A DNA stretch of 64,000 nucleotides from Flavobacteriaceae bacterium PS02337 (GCA_029959285.1 JASCOE010000001.1:248001-312000); one strand, 5' to 3'; shown: positions 54,060-62,980, numbered from the stretch's first letter. Translations and numbers: made by a program. The notes: a model not told the origin generated them from the letters alone.

Positions 54060-54761
54060 TTGACAGAAACAACTACTCAACATAACAAACCTGCCGTAGA
54101 CGGAATCACGATTGACTGTGTTTTCTTCGGATTTAATAAAGAAAGTCTCGAAGTTCTTTTGGTTCAGCACGCTCAAGGCGAAAGTAAAGGTAAATGGGGA
54201 CTTCTTGGCGGATGGCTTCAATTGCATGAAAGTGCCGATGATGCCGCACAGCGAATTCTGCAGGAACTTACGGGTCTTGAAGATATTTATTTAGAGCAGT
54301 TAAAAGCATTTACAAATCCAAAACGTGTTTTAGAAAGACGAGTTGTAACTATTGGTTATTATACTTTGGTGAATCGCGAAGATTATAATATCAAGGCGAG
54401 TTTAAAAGTCATTGAAGCAAAATGGTATAAAATAAACGAAATTCCAGATTTGATTTTTGATCATAACGAAATTCTAGATTTCAGTTTATTGCAATTGAGA
54501 AACCGTGTTCGTCAAGCGCCAATTGGTTTTAATTTATTGCCTGAAAAATTTACTTTATTGCAATTAATGCATTTGTATGAAGAAATCTTAGGAATCGAAT
54601 TGGACAAATCTAACTTTAGAAGAAAAGTGCTTCATATGAAATTGCTTCAAGCATTAGACGAAAAACAAAAAGACGTTTCGCACAGAGCGGCCAAACTTTA
54701 CAAATTTGATGCTGATATCTACAAAAAATTAACAGAAAAAGGATTCAATTTTGAATTTTAA
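54060..54761 (+). CDS. Nudix-winged-helix regulator 2 of the PUL, tandem paralogue
   Basis: A 233-residue close paralogue of the preceding gene, nearly identical in the C-terminal DNA-binding half (PIGFNLLPEKFTLLQLM through KLTEKGFNFEF). The Nudix box again lacks the glutamates (RILQEL, residues 65-70) and the loop reads LLGGW where gene 1 has LPGGW. No ATG fits: the frame is closed by a stop at 54021 and the only sensible start is TTG at 54060, 59 bases after gene 1. It arose by tandem duplication and may form heterodimers with gene 1 or sense a second ligand. Confidence 0.82.
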   Translation: MTETTTQHNKPAVDGITIDCVFFGFNKESLEVLLVQHAQGESKGKWGLLGGWLQLHESADDAAQRILQELTGLEDIYLEQLKAFTNPKRVLERRVVTIGYYTLVNREDYNIKASLKVIEAKWYKINEIPDLIFDHNEILDFSLLQLRNRVRQAPIGFNLLPEKFTLLQLMHLYEEILGIELDKSNFRRKVLHMKLLQALDEKQKDVSHRAAKLYKFDADIYKKLTEKGFNFEF

Positions 54762-54826
54762 TCCCGATTTTAATTCTTTCCTCTCAACTATCGAACATCA
54801 AGATTCCAGAATCCAAAACTTTGCGC

Positions 54827-54834
54827 TATCTTTG
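54827..54834 (+). promoter_or_regulatory. -7 box of lepA
   Basis: TATCTTTG followed by CGCCTT, about 90 bases before the lepA start; the third copy of this extended string in the window. Confidence 0.55.
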
Positions 54835-54924
54835 CGCCTTAATAACACGCTTTAAAGCAATTGCTTTGGCATTATTTATACCCAAAAAAATACTAAAACT
54901 CGTTTAGAGAACTGATATATTAAA

Positions 54925-56721
54925 ATGAAGAAGATACGTAACTTTTGCATTATTGCACACATTGACCACGGTAAAAGTACATTGGCGGACAGATTATTAG
55001 GAGCAACACAAACTGTTACAGCTCGTGAAGAAAAAGCACAATTGCTTGACAACATGGATCTGGAGCGTGAGCGTGGAATTACCATTAAAAGTCATGCCAT
55101 TCAGATGGAATACACTTATAAAGGTGAAGAATACATTCTGAATTTAATTGATACTCCTGGTCACGTAGATTTTTCGTATGAAGTTTCAAGATCAATTGCT
55201 GCCTGCGAAGGTGCTTTATTGATTGTTGATGCTGCTCAAAGTATTCAGGCACAAACAATTTCAAACTTATATTTAGCTCTTGAAAACGACTTGGAAATTA
55301 TTCCAGTTTTAAATAAAGTCGATTTACCAAGTGCAAATCCAGAAGAAGTTAGCGACGATATTATCGATTTATTAGGATGTAAATTAGAAGATATTATTCA
55401 TGCTTCTGGAAAAACTGGTTTTGGTGTTGAAAATATTTTAGCTGCCATTATCGAAAAAATTCCTGCTCCAAAAGGAAACCCAGAAGAACCATTACAAGCT
55501 TTGATTTTTGACTCGGTTTACAATCCGTTTCGTGGAATTGAAGTAATTTTTAGAGTTGTAAATGGTGAAATCAAAAAAGGTCAAAAAATTAAATTCATGG
55601 CTACTGGCAATGAATATTTTGCTGACGAAATTGGAACTTTAAAATTAAATCAAGTTCCTAAAAATGTAATTTCTAGCGGAGACGTTGGTTATTTGATTTC
55701 GGGTATTAAAGAAGCGAAAGAAGTAAAAGTTGGAGATACGCTAACTGATGCAAAAACACCGACAACCAATATGATTACTGGTTTTGAAGATGTAAAACCA
55801 ATGGTATTTGCCGGAATTTATCCAGTTGACACTGAAGATTATGAAGATTTGCGTTCTTCTATGGAAAAACTGCAATTGAATGATGCTTCGTTAGTTTTTA
55901 CACCTGAAAGTTCTGCGGCGTTAGGATTTGGTTTCCGTTGCGGGTTCTTAGGAATGCTTCACATGGAAATTATTCAGGAACGTTTAGAGCGTGAGTTCGA
56001 TATGACTGTAATTACTACAGTTCCTAACGTTTCGTATTTGGCTTACACCAAAAAAGATCCTGAAACTGCATTTGTGGTAAACAATCCTTCTGATTTGCCT
56101 GAACCTTCTCGTTTAGATAGAGTTGAAGAACCTTTCATTAAAGCAACAATTATTACAAAAGCTGATTTCGTAGGAAACGTAATGAGTTTGTGTATTGAAA
56201 AACGTGGACAAATTACTAATCAAACATATTTAACAACAGAACGTGTTGAATTGAACTTCGACATGCCTTTGGCGGAAATTGTATTCGATTTTTATGATCG
56301 TTTAAAAACAGTTTCTAAAGGTTATGCTTCTTTTGATTACTCTCCAATCGGAATGAGAACTTCAAAATTAGTTAAACTTGACGTTCTTTTAAATGCACAA
56401 ACTGTTGATGCGCTTTCTGCATTAATTCACGAAGACAACGCTTACAATATCGGTAAAAAAATGACCGAGAAATTACGCGAATTGATTCCAAGACAACAAT
56501 TTGACATTCCGATTCAAGCTGCAATTGGAGCAAAAATTATCGCTCGTGAAACCATTAAAGCACTTCGTAAAGACGTTACCGCAAAATGTTACGGTGGAGA
56601 TATTTCGCGTAAGCGTAAATTGCTGGAAAAACAGAAAAAAGGTAAAAAACGTATGCGTCAAGTAGGAAACGTTGAGATTCCGCAAGAAGCATTTATGGCT
56701 GTTTTGAAATTGAATGACTAA
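54925..56721 (+). CDS. lepA: Elongation factor 4 (LepA)
   Basis: Ribosome-bound translational GTPase that acts on stalled or misassembled ribosomes. The 598-residue length is normal. Seen: G1 AHIDHGKST (residues 9-17), the RERGITIKS switch, G3 DTPGHVDF, G4 NKVDLP, and the LepA-specific C-terminal domain ending [20 protein letters not shown] with [19 protein letters not shown]. The last 128 bases (56593-56720) recur at 60213-60340 on the other side of the next gene. Confidence 0.97.
   Translation: MKKIRNFCIIAHIDHGKSTLADRLLGATQTVTAREEKAQLLDNMDLERERGITIKSHAIQMEYTYKGEEYILNLIDTPGHVDFSYEVSRSIAACEGALLIVDAAQSIQAQTISNLYLALENDLEIIPVLNKVDLPSANPEEVSDDIIDLLGCKLEDIIHASGKTGFGVENILAAIIEKIPAPKGNPEEPLQALIFDSVYNPFRGIEVIFRVVNGEIKKGQKIKFMATGNEYFADEIGTLKLNQVPKNVISSGDVGYLISGIKEAKEVKVGDTLTDAKTPTTNMITGFEDVKPMVFAGIYPVDTEDYEDLRSSMEKLQLNDASLVFTPESSAALGFGFRCGFLGMLHMEIIQERLEREFDMTVITTVPNVSYLAYTKKDPETAFVVNNPSDLPEPSRLDRVEEPFIKATIITKADFVGNVMSLCIEKRGQITNQTYLTTERVELNFDMPLAEIVFDFYDRLKTVSKGYASFDYSPIGMRTSKLVKLDVLLNAQTVDALSALIHEDNAYNIGKKMTEKLRELIPRQQFDIPIQAAIGAKIIARETIKALRKDVTAKCYGGDISRKRKLLEKQKKGKKRMRQVGNVEIPQEAFMAVLKLND
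56593..56720 (+). repeat. Left copy of the lepA 3'-end direct repeat
   Basis: The final 128 bases of lepA, starting exactly at a glycine codon, match 60213-60340 at 124 of 128 positions. It is part of the intact gene. Confidence 0.95.
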
Positions 56722-56760
56722 AGTTTAGTATTAAGAATTTGGTACTAACTATTAAGATAG

Positions 56761-56790
56761 AACCCAATGACGAAAGTTGTTGGGTTTTTT
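56761..56790 (+). terminator. Terminator after lepA
   Basis: AACCCAA...TTGGGTT stem with a short loop and six T residues, about 40 bases after the lepA stop. Confidence 0.75.
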
Positions 56791-56956
56791 GTTTGTTTTT
56801 TGGTTAACGAAACTCTTTTTATAATTTTTAAAATAGTATTAATTACTTTTTTTATAAATAAAAATCCAATAGCTTTACATCGGAAAATACTTTCTTTTTT
56901 AAGTATTTTAAAATCATGACATCTTTTAATAAAAAAATTATTTAGAAGCCCCGCCT

Positions 56957-59900
56957 ATGAAAGGAACTTTACTTAATTACAAATTATTTACGGTAGTAAC
57001 AATTTTAATATTTTCACCTTTATTTTCTAAAGAAAAAATGAAGTCTCATCTTTTTTCATTAGAAAGCAATGCTAAAAAAGACTTTTTTTTGTTTTTTCAG
57101 GCAACAGACAAAGAAGCTCCTACTGCACCTACTGAATTGAAAGTGACTGAAAATACTGGCACTAGTCTAACATTATCTTGGAAAGCATCTACAGATAATG
57201 TAGGTGTTACTTCTTATGATATCTACGCAGGAAGTTTCTTTGCAGGTAATTCTAAATCAACAAGTTTCACTATTAAAGGATTAGCCTCAAATACTTGGTA
57301 TAGTTTTAAGGTAGTAGCGAAAGATGCTGCTGGAAATGTTTCAGCTGAAACTGGAATCGGAACTAAAACACTAGATATAACACCACCAACTCGTCCAACA
57401 GCATTAACTTCTACGCAGGTTACTCGTACAAGCGTAAGTTTATCTTGGACAGGATCAACTGATAATGAACGTGTAGTAGCTTACGATATTTTTCAAGGAG
57501 GAAATTTACTAGTAGGAACCTCAACAAATACAAGATTTACAGTAACTGGACTTGTTTCCGATAATACATACGCATTTTCTGTAAGAGCAAGAGATGCTGA
57601 CGGAAATTATTCAGAAAAAAGCATTGCCTTAATCGTCGAAACTTTAGATGGAAAACCTCCAACTGTGCCTACGGGGATTTCTGCTGACGAAATTACTTCA
57701 ACTTCTATTAAATTATCATGGAATCCATCAATAGACAACAATAGTGTTACAGGATATCAAGTTTATCGTTATGGTGTTTTATTAGGAACAACAACCTCTA
57801 CAAGTTTCATTGCATCTAATTTAATTCCCAATAATGCTTATTCCTTTACAATAAAAGCAAAAGATGCTAACTCAAATTTCTCTGCTGAAAGTGAGATTTT
57901 CACTGTCACTACTATTCCAACACCTCCTGATTATTGCGTGTCAAAAGGATTTAGCACTGTTTTAGGCATTACTCTATCAAGAGTACAGTTAGGAACAATT
58001 GATAGTAAACAAAATCCAACACAATTAAGTACAGAACTAAAAAAAGGGGAAACATACGCCATTACTGTCAGTGGAAGCGAATATTTAACTGGCCAAACAC
58101 AATTTGGCCAACGATATGCTGTTTGGATTGATTATAATGGAGATTTAGATTTTTATGATTCTGGAGAACGCGTTTGGAATAATGAAGTAACAAATCTTAC
58201 TCCTGTCATTGGTACATTTACAGTTCCTGAAACTGCAATTATCGGCGCTACAAGAATAAGAATAACAAGTCAAGGTGACGCTGTTGGTATTCCTTCTCCT
58301 TGTGGAGATTATACCGGAACATACAATTATGGCAGAACAGAAGATTATACTGTTAACATAGTGAATTCTACTAAAGATAGCAATGCATCAACTGCTCCAT
58401 TGAATCTTACAGCATCAAAAACGACTTGGACAACAACAAATTTATCTTGGTCACCTCCCGCAAATACACCAAATCTTATTGGTTACGAAATTTATCAGGA
58501 ATCTACTTTAATTGGAAGTTCTGAAACAAACAGCTTTTCTGTAACTGGCTTAAAACAAGTAACAGGTTATGTCTTTACAGTAAAAGCAAAAAAAGCAGAC
58601 GGAACATTATCTGCAGCAAGTAATCCTTTATTAGTAAAAACTATAAGAGCTCCGCGACCAGATAGACCAACAAATTTACAGGCCTTAAAGGTTACTTCAA
58701 CAAAAGCCGATCTCGCGTGGACTCCTTCACAAAACACTTCAGGGCTTGATCTAACTTATTACATTTATGGATCATATTATCGCAACAATAATACCCTACT
58801 AGGAAAAACAAAAAATCCCTTTATTACTATTTTGTTCTCAAACTCCTACTATGATGATGTTAATGTAGTAGCAATTGACGAAATGGGTAATGACTCTGGC
58901 TCGTCCAACAAAATTTCTATTAAAGCCGCACAAGCTAATCCAGCTCCTTTACCTCCAACTGATCTTACTGCTACCGAGATTACAACCTCATCAGTAAAAT
59001 TAACTTGGACAGCTTCAAAAACTGATCCCCCAGTTAGCTCTTATTACATTTATAAGAATTCCATCTTAATTGGAAAAGTAAATAATGGAGAAACTACTTT
59101 CATAGTTACGGACTTAGATGCCAATACAGAGTATAACTTTATAGTATATACCAATGTGGAAGATTCTTACCAATCTTCAACCGAGAAAATACTTACTAAA
59201 ACCGCTTCTCTACCAGGTTATTGCAAACCAGAAATATCAAAAACAAAGAGAGATCAAATCATTTCTTTTGATTTAGGTTCATTAGTTCGCAGTGCACCTG
59301 CTAATGGATACACAGATGATTCATCCTATATTACATCGTTTACTCCTGGGCAAGAAAGTACCATTATCATGGCTATAGACAGGTATCCAAATAATTCCCC
59401 TAAAAACATGTCAAACGGTCTAGCTGTTTGGATTGATTTTAATGGAGATAAAGATTTTGATGATGCAGGAGAGTTAGTTTGGAGCAATTTATACAAAAAC
59501 CCTTCATCTTTAGATTTTACAGCAATTGCAACATTCATGATCCCTTCAACAGCAATTACAGGAAAAACTGGACTGAGAATTGCAATGAAGGAAAATGGAA
59601 TTCCAGCATCATGTGAACAATTTACTTACGGAGAGGTTAGAGATTTTACAGTTGACATCAAGAAACCAATTATAGAATCTGAAGCCCCAAGCATACCAAC
59701 GAATTTAACCGTATCAAACATTACTAAAACATCAGCAATTTTATCATGGAATGAATCAACAGACAACATAGCAGTTACAGGTTATGATATTTACCAAGGA
59801 AACACTTTAATTGGATCTACAATTTTAAATACGTACAACGTTACTGGATTAAATACAAATACGACTTATTCTTTTACTGTAAAAGCTAAAGATTATGCTA

Positions 59901-60199
59901 AAAACATTTCAGATTCAAGCGATCCTATTTCCGTAACGACGGCTAATCTTTCTGTAGAAGATTATGAATCGGAAACGAATCAATATATTTTATATCCAAA
60001 TCCGGTATCTCAAACATTATTTGTACAACAGCCAAATAACACTTCAACTTCATATAAAATAATTAATTTAAATGGACAGATTGTACTTCAAGGAAGTTTA
60101 AATAACGGCATCGAAGTAAGTAATCTAAGTAGTGGAGTCTATATTATTGAGTTAAAAAATGACGAAACAACAATTACCAAAAAGTTTATAAAAATATAA
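56957..60199 (+). CDS. Fibronectin-III/GEVED secreted protein with T9SS C-terminal domain
   Basis: A 1080-residue surface or secreted protein. After a signal-like N-terminus come three FN3 domains (about 55-325; APTELKVTENTGTSLTLSW), a GEVED domain (about 325-470, VWIDYNGDLDFYDSGE), three more FN3 (about 478-750), a second GEVED (about 753-900, VWIDFNGDKDFDDAGE), one FN3 (about 908-998) and a type IX secretion sorting domain (about 1010-1080, YILYPNPVSQTLFV to KKFIKI). The repeated FN3 units suggest adhesion or a scaffold; no enzyme domain is seen. It lies between two copies of the lepA 3' end, so it appears inserted behind lepA. Confidence 0.9.
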   Translation: MKGTLLNYKLFTVVTILIFSPLFSKEKMKSHLFSLESNAKKDFFLFFQATDKEAPTAPTELKVTENTGTSLTLSWKASTDNVGVTSYDIYAGSFFAGNSKSTSFTIKGLASNTWYSFKVVAKDAAGNVSAETGIGTKTLDITPPTRPTALTSTQVTRTSVSLSWTGSTDNERVVAYDIFQGGNLLVGTSTNTRFTVTGLVSDNTYAFSVRARDADGNYSEKSIALIVETLDGKPPTVPTGISADEITSTSIKLSWNPSIDNNSVTGYQVYRYGVLLGTTTSTSFIASNLIPNNAYSFTIKAKDANSNFSAESEIFTVTTIPTPPDYCVSKGFSTVLGITLSRVQLGTIDSKQNPTQLSTELKKGETYAITVSGSEYLTGQTQFGQRYAVWIDYNGDLDFYDSGERVWNNEVTNLTPVIGTFTVPETAIIGATRIRITSQGDAVGIPSPCGDYTGTYNYGRTEDYTVNIVNSTKDSNASTAPLNLTASKTTWTTTNLSWSPPANTPNLIGYEIYQESTLIGSSETNSFSVTGLKQVTGYVFTVKAKKADGTLSAASNPLLVKTIRAPRPDRPTNLQALKVTSTKADLAWTPSQNTSGLDLTYYIYGSYYRNNNTLLGKTKNPFITILFSNSYYDDVNVVAIDEMGNDSGSSNKISIKAAQANPAPLPPTDLTATEITTSSVKLTWTASKTDPPVSSYYIYKNSILIGKVNNGETTFIVTDLDANTEYNFIVYTNVEDSYQSSTEKILTKTASLPGYCKPEISKTKRDQIISFDLGSLVRSAPANGYTDDSSYITSFTPGQESTIIMAIDRYPNNSPKNMSNGLAVWIDFNGDKDFDDAGELVWSNLYKNPSSLDFTAIATFMIPSTAITGKTGLRIAMKENGIPASCEQFTYGEVRDFTVDIKKPIIESEAPSIPTNLTVSNITKTSAILSWNESTDNIAVTGYDIYQGNTLIGSTILNTYNVTGLNTNTTYSFTVKAKDYAKNISDSSDPISVTTANLSVEDYESETNQYILYPNPVSQTLFVQQPNNTSTSYKIINLNGQIVLQGSLNNGIEVSNLSSGVYIIELKNDETTITKKFIKI

Positions 60200-60212
60200 A
60201 AATCTATAAATT

Positions 60213-60341
60213 GGTGGAGATATTTCGCGTAAGCGTAAACTTCTTGAAAAACAGAAAAAAGGTAAAAAACGTATGCGTCAGGTAGGAAACGTTGAGATTC
60301 CGCAAGAAGCATTTATGGCTGTTTTGAAATTGAATGACTAG
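60213..60341 (+). pseudogene. Duplicated 3'-terminal fragment of lepA
   Basis: Encodes the last 42 LepA residues (from [14 protein letters not shown]) in an otherwise headless copy ending in TAG where lepA has TAA. The four differences from the intact gene (at the positions matching 56620, 56622, 56625, 56661) are all synonymous: Leu TTG/CTT, Leu CTG/CTT, Gln CAA/CAG. It therefore descended from a functional lepA. It has no start of its own and starts 13 bases after the FN3 gene stop. Confidence 0.92.
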
Positions 60342-60385
60342 ATTTTTTCTTAGAGAATAGAAGAAAGAAACAAGAATATAAACTA

Positions 60386-60413
60386 AACCCGATTACATAA
60401 GTAATCGGGTTTT
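60386..60413 (+). terminator. Terminator behind the lepA fragment
   Basis: Perfect 12-bp stem AAACCCGATTAC/GTAATCGGGTTT, loop ATAA, T run. Possibly the original lepA terminator, now serving the FN3 gene. Confidence 0.9.
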
Positions 60414-60503
60414 TTATTTAAGTTTAAAATAAACAATCAAAAAAATAATAGAAATAAGTGAGTAGATATCTTCAATCAGCCTCAATTTATTTAGGCTTTT
60501 TAT

Positions 60504-60701
60504 TTAGGAAATAAGTGTTCCACAAATTCCTAATCCAATAATCAGATATAATGCACCTATAATAAAACAAACTTTTGCTCCATTAGGATGGTTTTTCTTC
60601 ACTGCAAAACCAATGATTGTCATTAAAATTGGCGGCACGACCATAATCGCTACAAAAAATGCTATCAATCCACCTAAATTACCTACTTCTAGCGCTGTCA
60701 T
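60504..60701 (-). CDS. Small two-helix membrane protein of the radical SAM operon
   Basis: A 65-residue protein with two hydrophobic helices (about 10-33 and 43-63) joined by a basic, hydrophilic turn (KKNHPNGAKV). No family is recognised. It starts 5 bases after the radical SAM gene stop, so it is almost certainly cotranslated in the same operon and may anchor or assist the other two products. Confidence 0.7.
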   Translation of the reverse strand: MTALEVGNLGGLIAFFVAIMVVPPILMTIIGFAVKKNHPNGAKVCFIIGALYLIIGLGICGTLIS

Positions 60702-60706
60702 ATTCT

Positions 60707-62098
60707 TTAAATATTAGTTCTTAATTCTTCTAATCTTTTTACTTTATCATCTCTATAAAACAAATTCATGGTTTCAAAAGGAATTATTTTATTATCCTTA
60801 TTGACAATATGTACGCATGATTTTTTTATTGCTCTCACATCAAAATTATAGGCATCAATAAATTGCATTATAATAATTCTAAACAGATTGTCATATCCTA
60901 ATTCTGGCGCATCAATATTAGGAAGACAGCATAATATCGATTTCAAGTTTTCTTGTGCTACTTCAACAGAATTTCCTGTACTAAACAAATCTATCATTTT
61001 ACCTCTCAGCACTTCATCCTGCTCATAGATAATAGTGTTTTTACTATTATCCAATAAATCATTTGGATTAATATATCGTGTTAACGGAAAAACTTCATCT
61101 CCTAATTTCAACGCATAACCCATTACTAAAGCGTCAGGATTACAGGGAACAGGAAGTAAATCATCTGAATTAAAAACAGTTGTTTGCTCCAGGATTTTTC
61201 TTCTTACTTCTGTTAATGTCATCCGATCGGTTTCTAAGTTAAAGTTCTCCAATCTACCCGCTATTTGAGTTGGCTGAAATGTAACGCCTCGAACGCATTT
61301 TTGCTTTAGTGCAAACTCAATAATTTTACCTATTTCATGATCGTTTAATCCTTTTTGAAGCGTAACAACCAAAGTGGTCGATAAATTAACTTCATTTAAA
61401 TTTTCTAAAGCTTGTTTTCGTATTTCGCTTAAATCGGCTCCGCGCAACTCCTGCAATACACTATCTTCAAAGGAATCAAACTGAAGATAGATTTCAAAAT
61501 CTGGAGAATAGCTTTTTAACCTCTGAACAAATTCTTTGTCTTTTGCAATTTTGATTCCATTTGTATTTAGCATTAAATGCTTTATAGGAATCGATTTCGC
61601 ATAATCCAAAATTTCAAAAAATTCAGGATGTATGGTTGGTTCTCCTCCACTAATCTGTACTACATCTGGTTCTTTCTCGTTTTTAACAACCGTATCGAGC
61701 ATTGCTTTTATTTCTTCAAGAGTTCTGTGTCTACCATAAATAGGCGATGAACCCGCATAACAAGTCGGACATGTCAAATTGCAACGATCTGTAACCTCAA
61801 CAACTGTCAAGCATGAATGCTGTTCGTGATCTGGACATAAACCACAATCGTACGGACAGCCGTAATGCGTTTTCGTATTAAAAGTGTACGGCATCTCAGA
61901 TGGTTTATTGTAGTTTCGGATATTCTTGTAATACTGAATATCGTCAGCAATTAAAACCTTAGAACTTCCGTGTTCTGGACATCTTTTAAGCATGTAAACA
62001 TTCTCGTCTTCAAAAACAATTTTAGCATCAATTCGCTTTAAGCACTCTGGGCAAAGGCTTAATGTAAAGTCATAATAAGTATATTTTCTAACTGGCAT
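60707..62098 (-). CDS. Radical SAM protein of the MJ0619/tetraether synthase (Tes) type
   Basis: A 463-residue protein. The order of cysteine motifs is that of MJ0619/Tes: CPEC (16-19), CPEH (40-43), GCPYDCGLCPDH (80-91), the radical SAM triad CNLTCPTC (106, 110, 113), then QISGGEPTIHPEF and LMLNTNG. Later cysteines (ILCCLPN) may bind a further cluster. Archaeal Tes joins lipid tails by carbon-carbon coupling; bacterial relatives make membrane-spanning lipids. Its start overlaps the end of the Lgt-like gene by 11 bases, supporting a lipid substrate. The reaction in this organism is unknown. Confidence 0.85.
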   Translation of the reverse strand: MPVRKYTYYDFTLSLCPECLKRIDAKIVFEDENVYMLKRCPEHGSSKVLIADDIQYYKNIRNYNKPSEMPYTFNTKTHYGCPYDCGLCPDHEQHSCLTVVEVTDRCNLTCPTCYAGSSPIYGRHRTLEEIKAMLDTVVKNEKEPDVVQISGGEPTIHPEFFEILDYAKSIPIKHLMLNTNGIKIAKDKEFVQRLKSYSPDFEIYLQFDSFEDSVLQELRGADLSEIRKQALENLNEVNLSTTLVVTLQKGLNDHEIGKIIEFALKQKCVRGVTFQPTQIAGRLENFNLETDRMTLTEVRRKILEQTTVFNSDDLLPVPCNPDALVMGYALKLGDEVFPLTRYINPNDLLDNSKNTIIYEQDEVLRGKMIDLFSTGNSVEVAQENLKSILCCLPNIDAPELGYDNLFRIIIMQFIDAYNFDVRAIKKSCVHIVNKDNKIIPFETMNLFYRDDKVKRLEELRTNI

Positions 62099-62831
62099 TT
62101 TTTACAAATAAATTTAAAATTGTTTTGTTATAATAGAGCAGACAAATCAAACATAAAATCTGAATCGAGCTTATTCCAAAAATCAGGAAATAATTGGGTT
62201 TCAGAAATTCTACAAAAAAGCGAAATCCGAAATAGGCAATCATAAAATATTGAAATATAAGTCCGTTTTTGATATTTCTGGCTTTTAATTTCTTCAAAGT
62301 AAAAAACAAAATAATCAGAAAAATTAATTCGTATAATGCAATCGGATGCCTCATAATATTATCACCAAGATTCATGCCCATAAAAAAGGTTGTTTGTTTT
62401 CCATATGTAAACTCATTGGTTCCAGATAAAAAACAGCCAACTCTTCCAATAAAAATTCCTAAAATGATCGGAAAAGTAAACAAATCACCTGATGATTCTT
62501 TTTCGCCAATAATTTTCTTAGCAATTTCAACTCCTAAAAGTCCGCCAAACAATCCTCCCATAATTGTTTTTGCATTGAAGAGTTCTAAAATTGATATTCC
62601 ATCAAGATGAAAAACAGGATTTTCTAGAAATCCCATAATTCTAGAGCCTAAAAAAGCTCCAATTGCCGCTCCCAATATAATGGATAATCTATTGGTTGAA
62701 ACAATTGTATCATTTGTTCTTTTTCTCAAAAAAATATAATATCGATATCCCAAGAAAAAAGCTAGATATTCTAAGACTAAATGGACATTAATTTCATACC
62801 CAAAAATAACTGGCTCAAAAGGTAACTTCAT
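62088..62831 (-). CDS. Lgt-like (prolipoprotein diacylglyceryl transferase family) membrane protein
   Basis: A 247-residue protein with about seven hydrophobic helices. It keeps several Lgt landmarks: GRVGCFLSG (R130), RHPIALYE (161-168) and RFFVEFLKPNY (204-214). But the signature asparagine is cysteine (C133), the signature glutamate position reads threonine (T138), and the HGG segment reads KTIMGGLFGG. It is thus probably a paralogue with another acceptor, not the essential Lgt. It is the first gene of the operon and overlaps the radical SAM gene by 11 bases. Confidence 0.8.
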   Translation of the reverse strand: MKLPFEPVIFGYEINVHLVLEYLAFFLGYRYYIFLRKRTNDTIVSTNRLSIILGAAIGAFLGSRIMGFLENPVFHLDGISILELFNAKTIMGGLFGGLLGVEIAKKIIGEKESSGDLFTFPIILGIFIGRVGCFLSGTNEFTYGKQTTFFMGMNLGDNIMRHPIALYELIFLIILFFTLKKLKARNIKNGLIFQYFMIAYFGFRFFVEFLKPNYFLIFGISSIQILCLICLLYYNKTILNLFVKNAS

Positions 62832-62908
62832 TCTTTACACTATAATTTAATACTATAATTCTGTAAAGATGCAAAAAAATGTTTTCAAACTGATGTTGAT
62901 AAAATATT

Positions 62909-62980
62909 ATCTTTGAAAAAATGTTTTTGATTCATTCGACTTATAAAGTAAAAGCTGTTCCAGTTTGGAACAGCTTTTTT
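62909..62980 (+). other. Possible short transcript: -7 box followed by an orphan terminator
   Basis: A promoter-like TATCTTTG (62910-62917) is followed 30-odd bases later by a strong terminator (AAAGCTGTTCC-AGTTT-GGAACAGCTTT, 62951-62977, then T residues). No gene lies upstream on this strand, so the terminator has no evident client: the genes on both sides are transcribed away from it. A short RNA or attenuated leader of the YafY gene is possible. Confidence 0.35.

Larger units (their letters stand above)
60200..60503. other. Gap holding the second lepA 3' end and a terminator
   Basis: Besides the lepA fragment (60213-60341) there is a perfect terminator at 60386-60413. The remaining 60414-60503 is AT-rich and shows nothing recognisable. 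Confidence 0.8.

Noticed and set aside
60213-60341. The second lepA end as a small gene of its own
   Set aside because: It has no start, begins in mid-frame and matches only the tail of LepA; it is a remnant.
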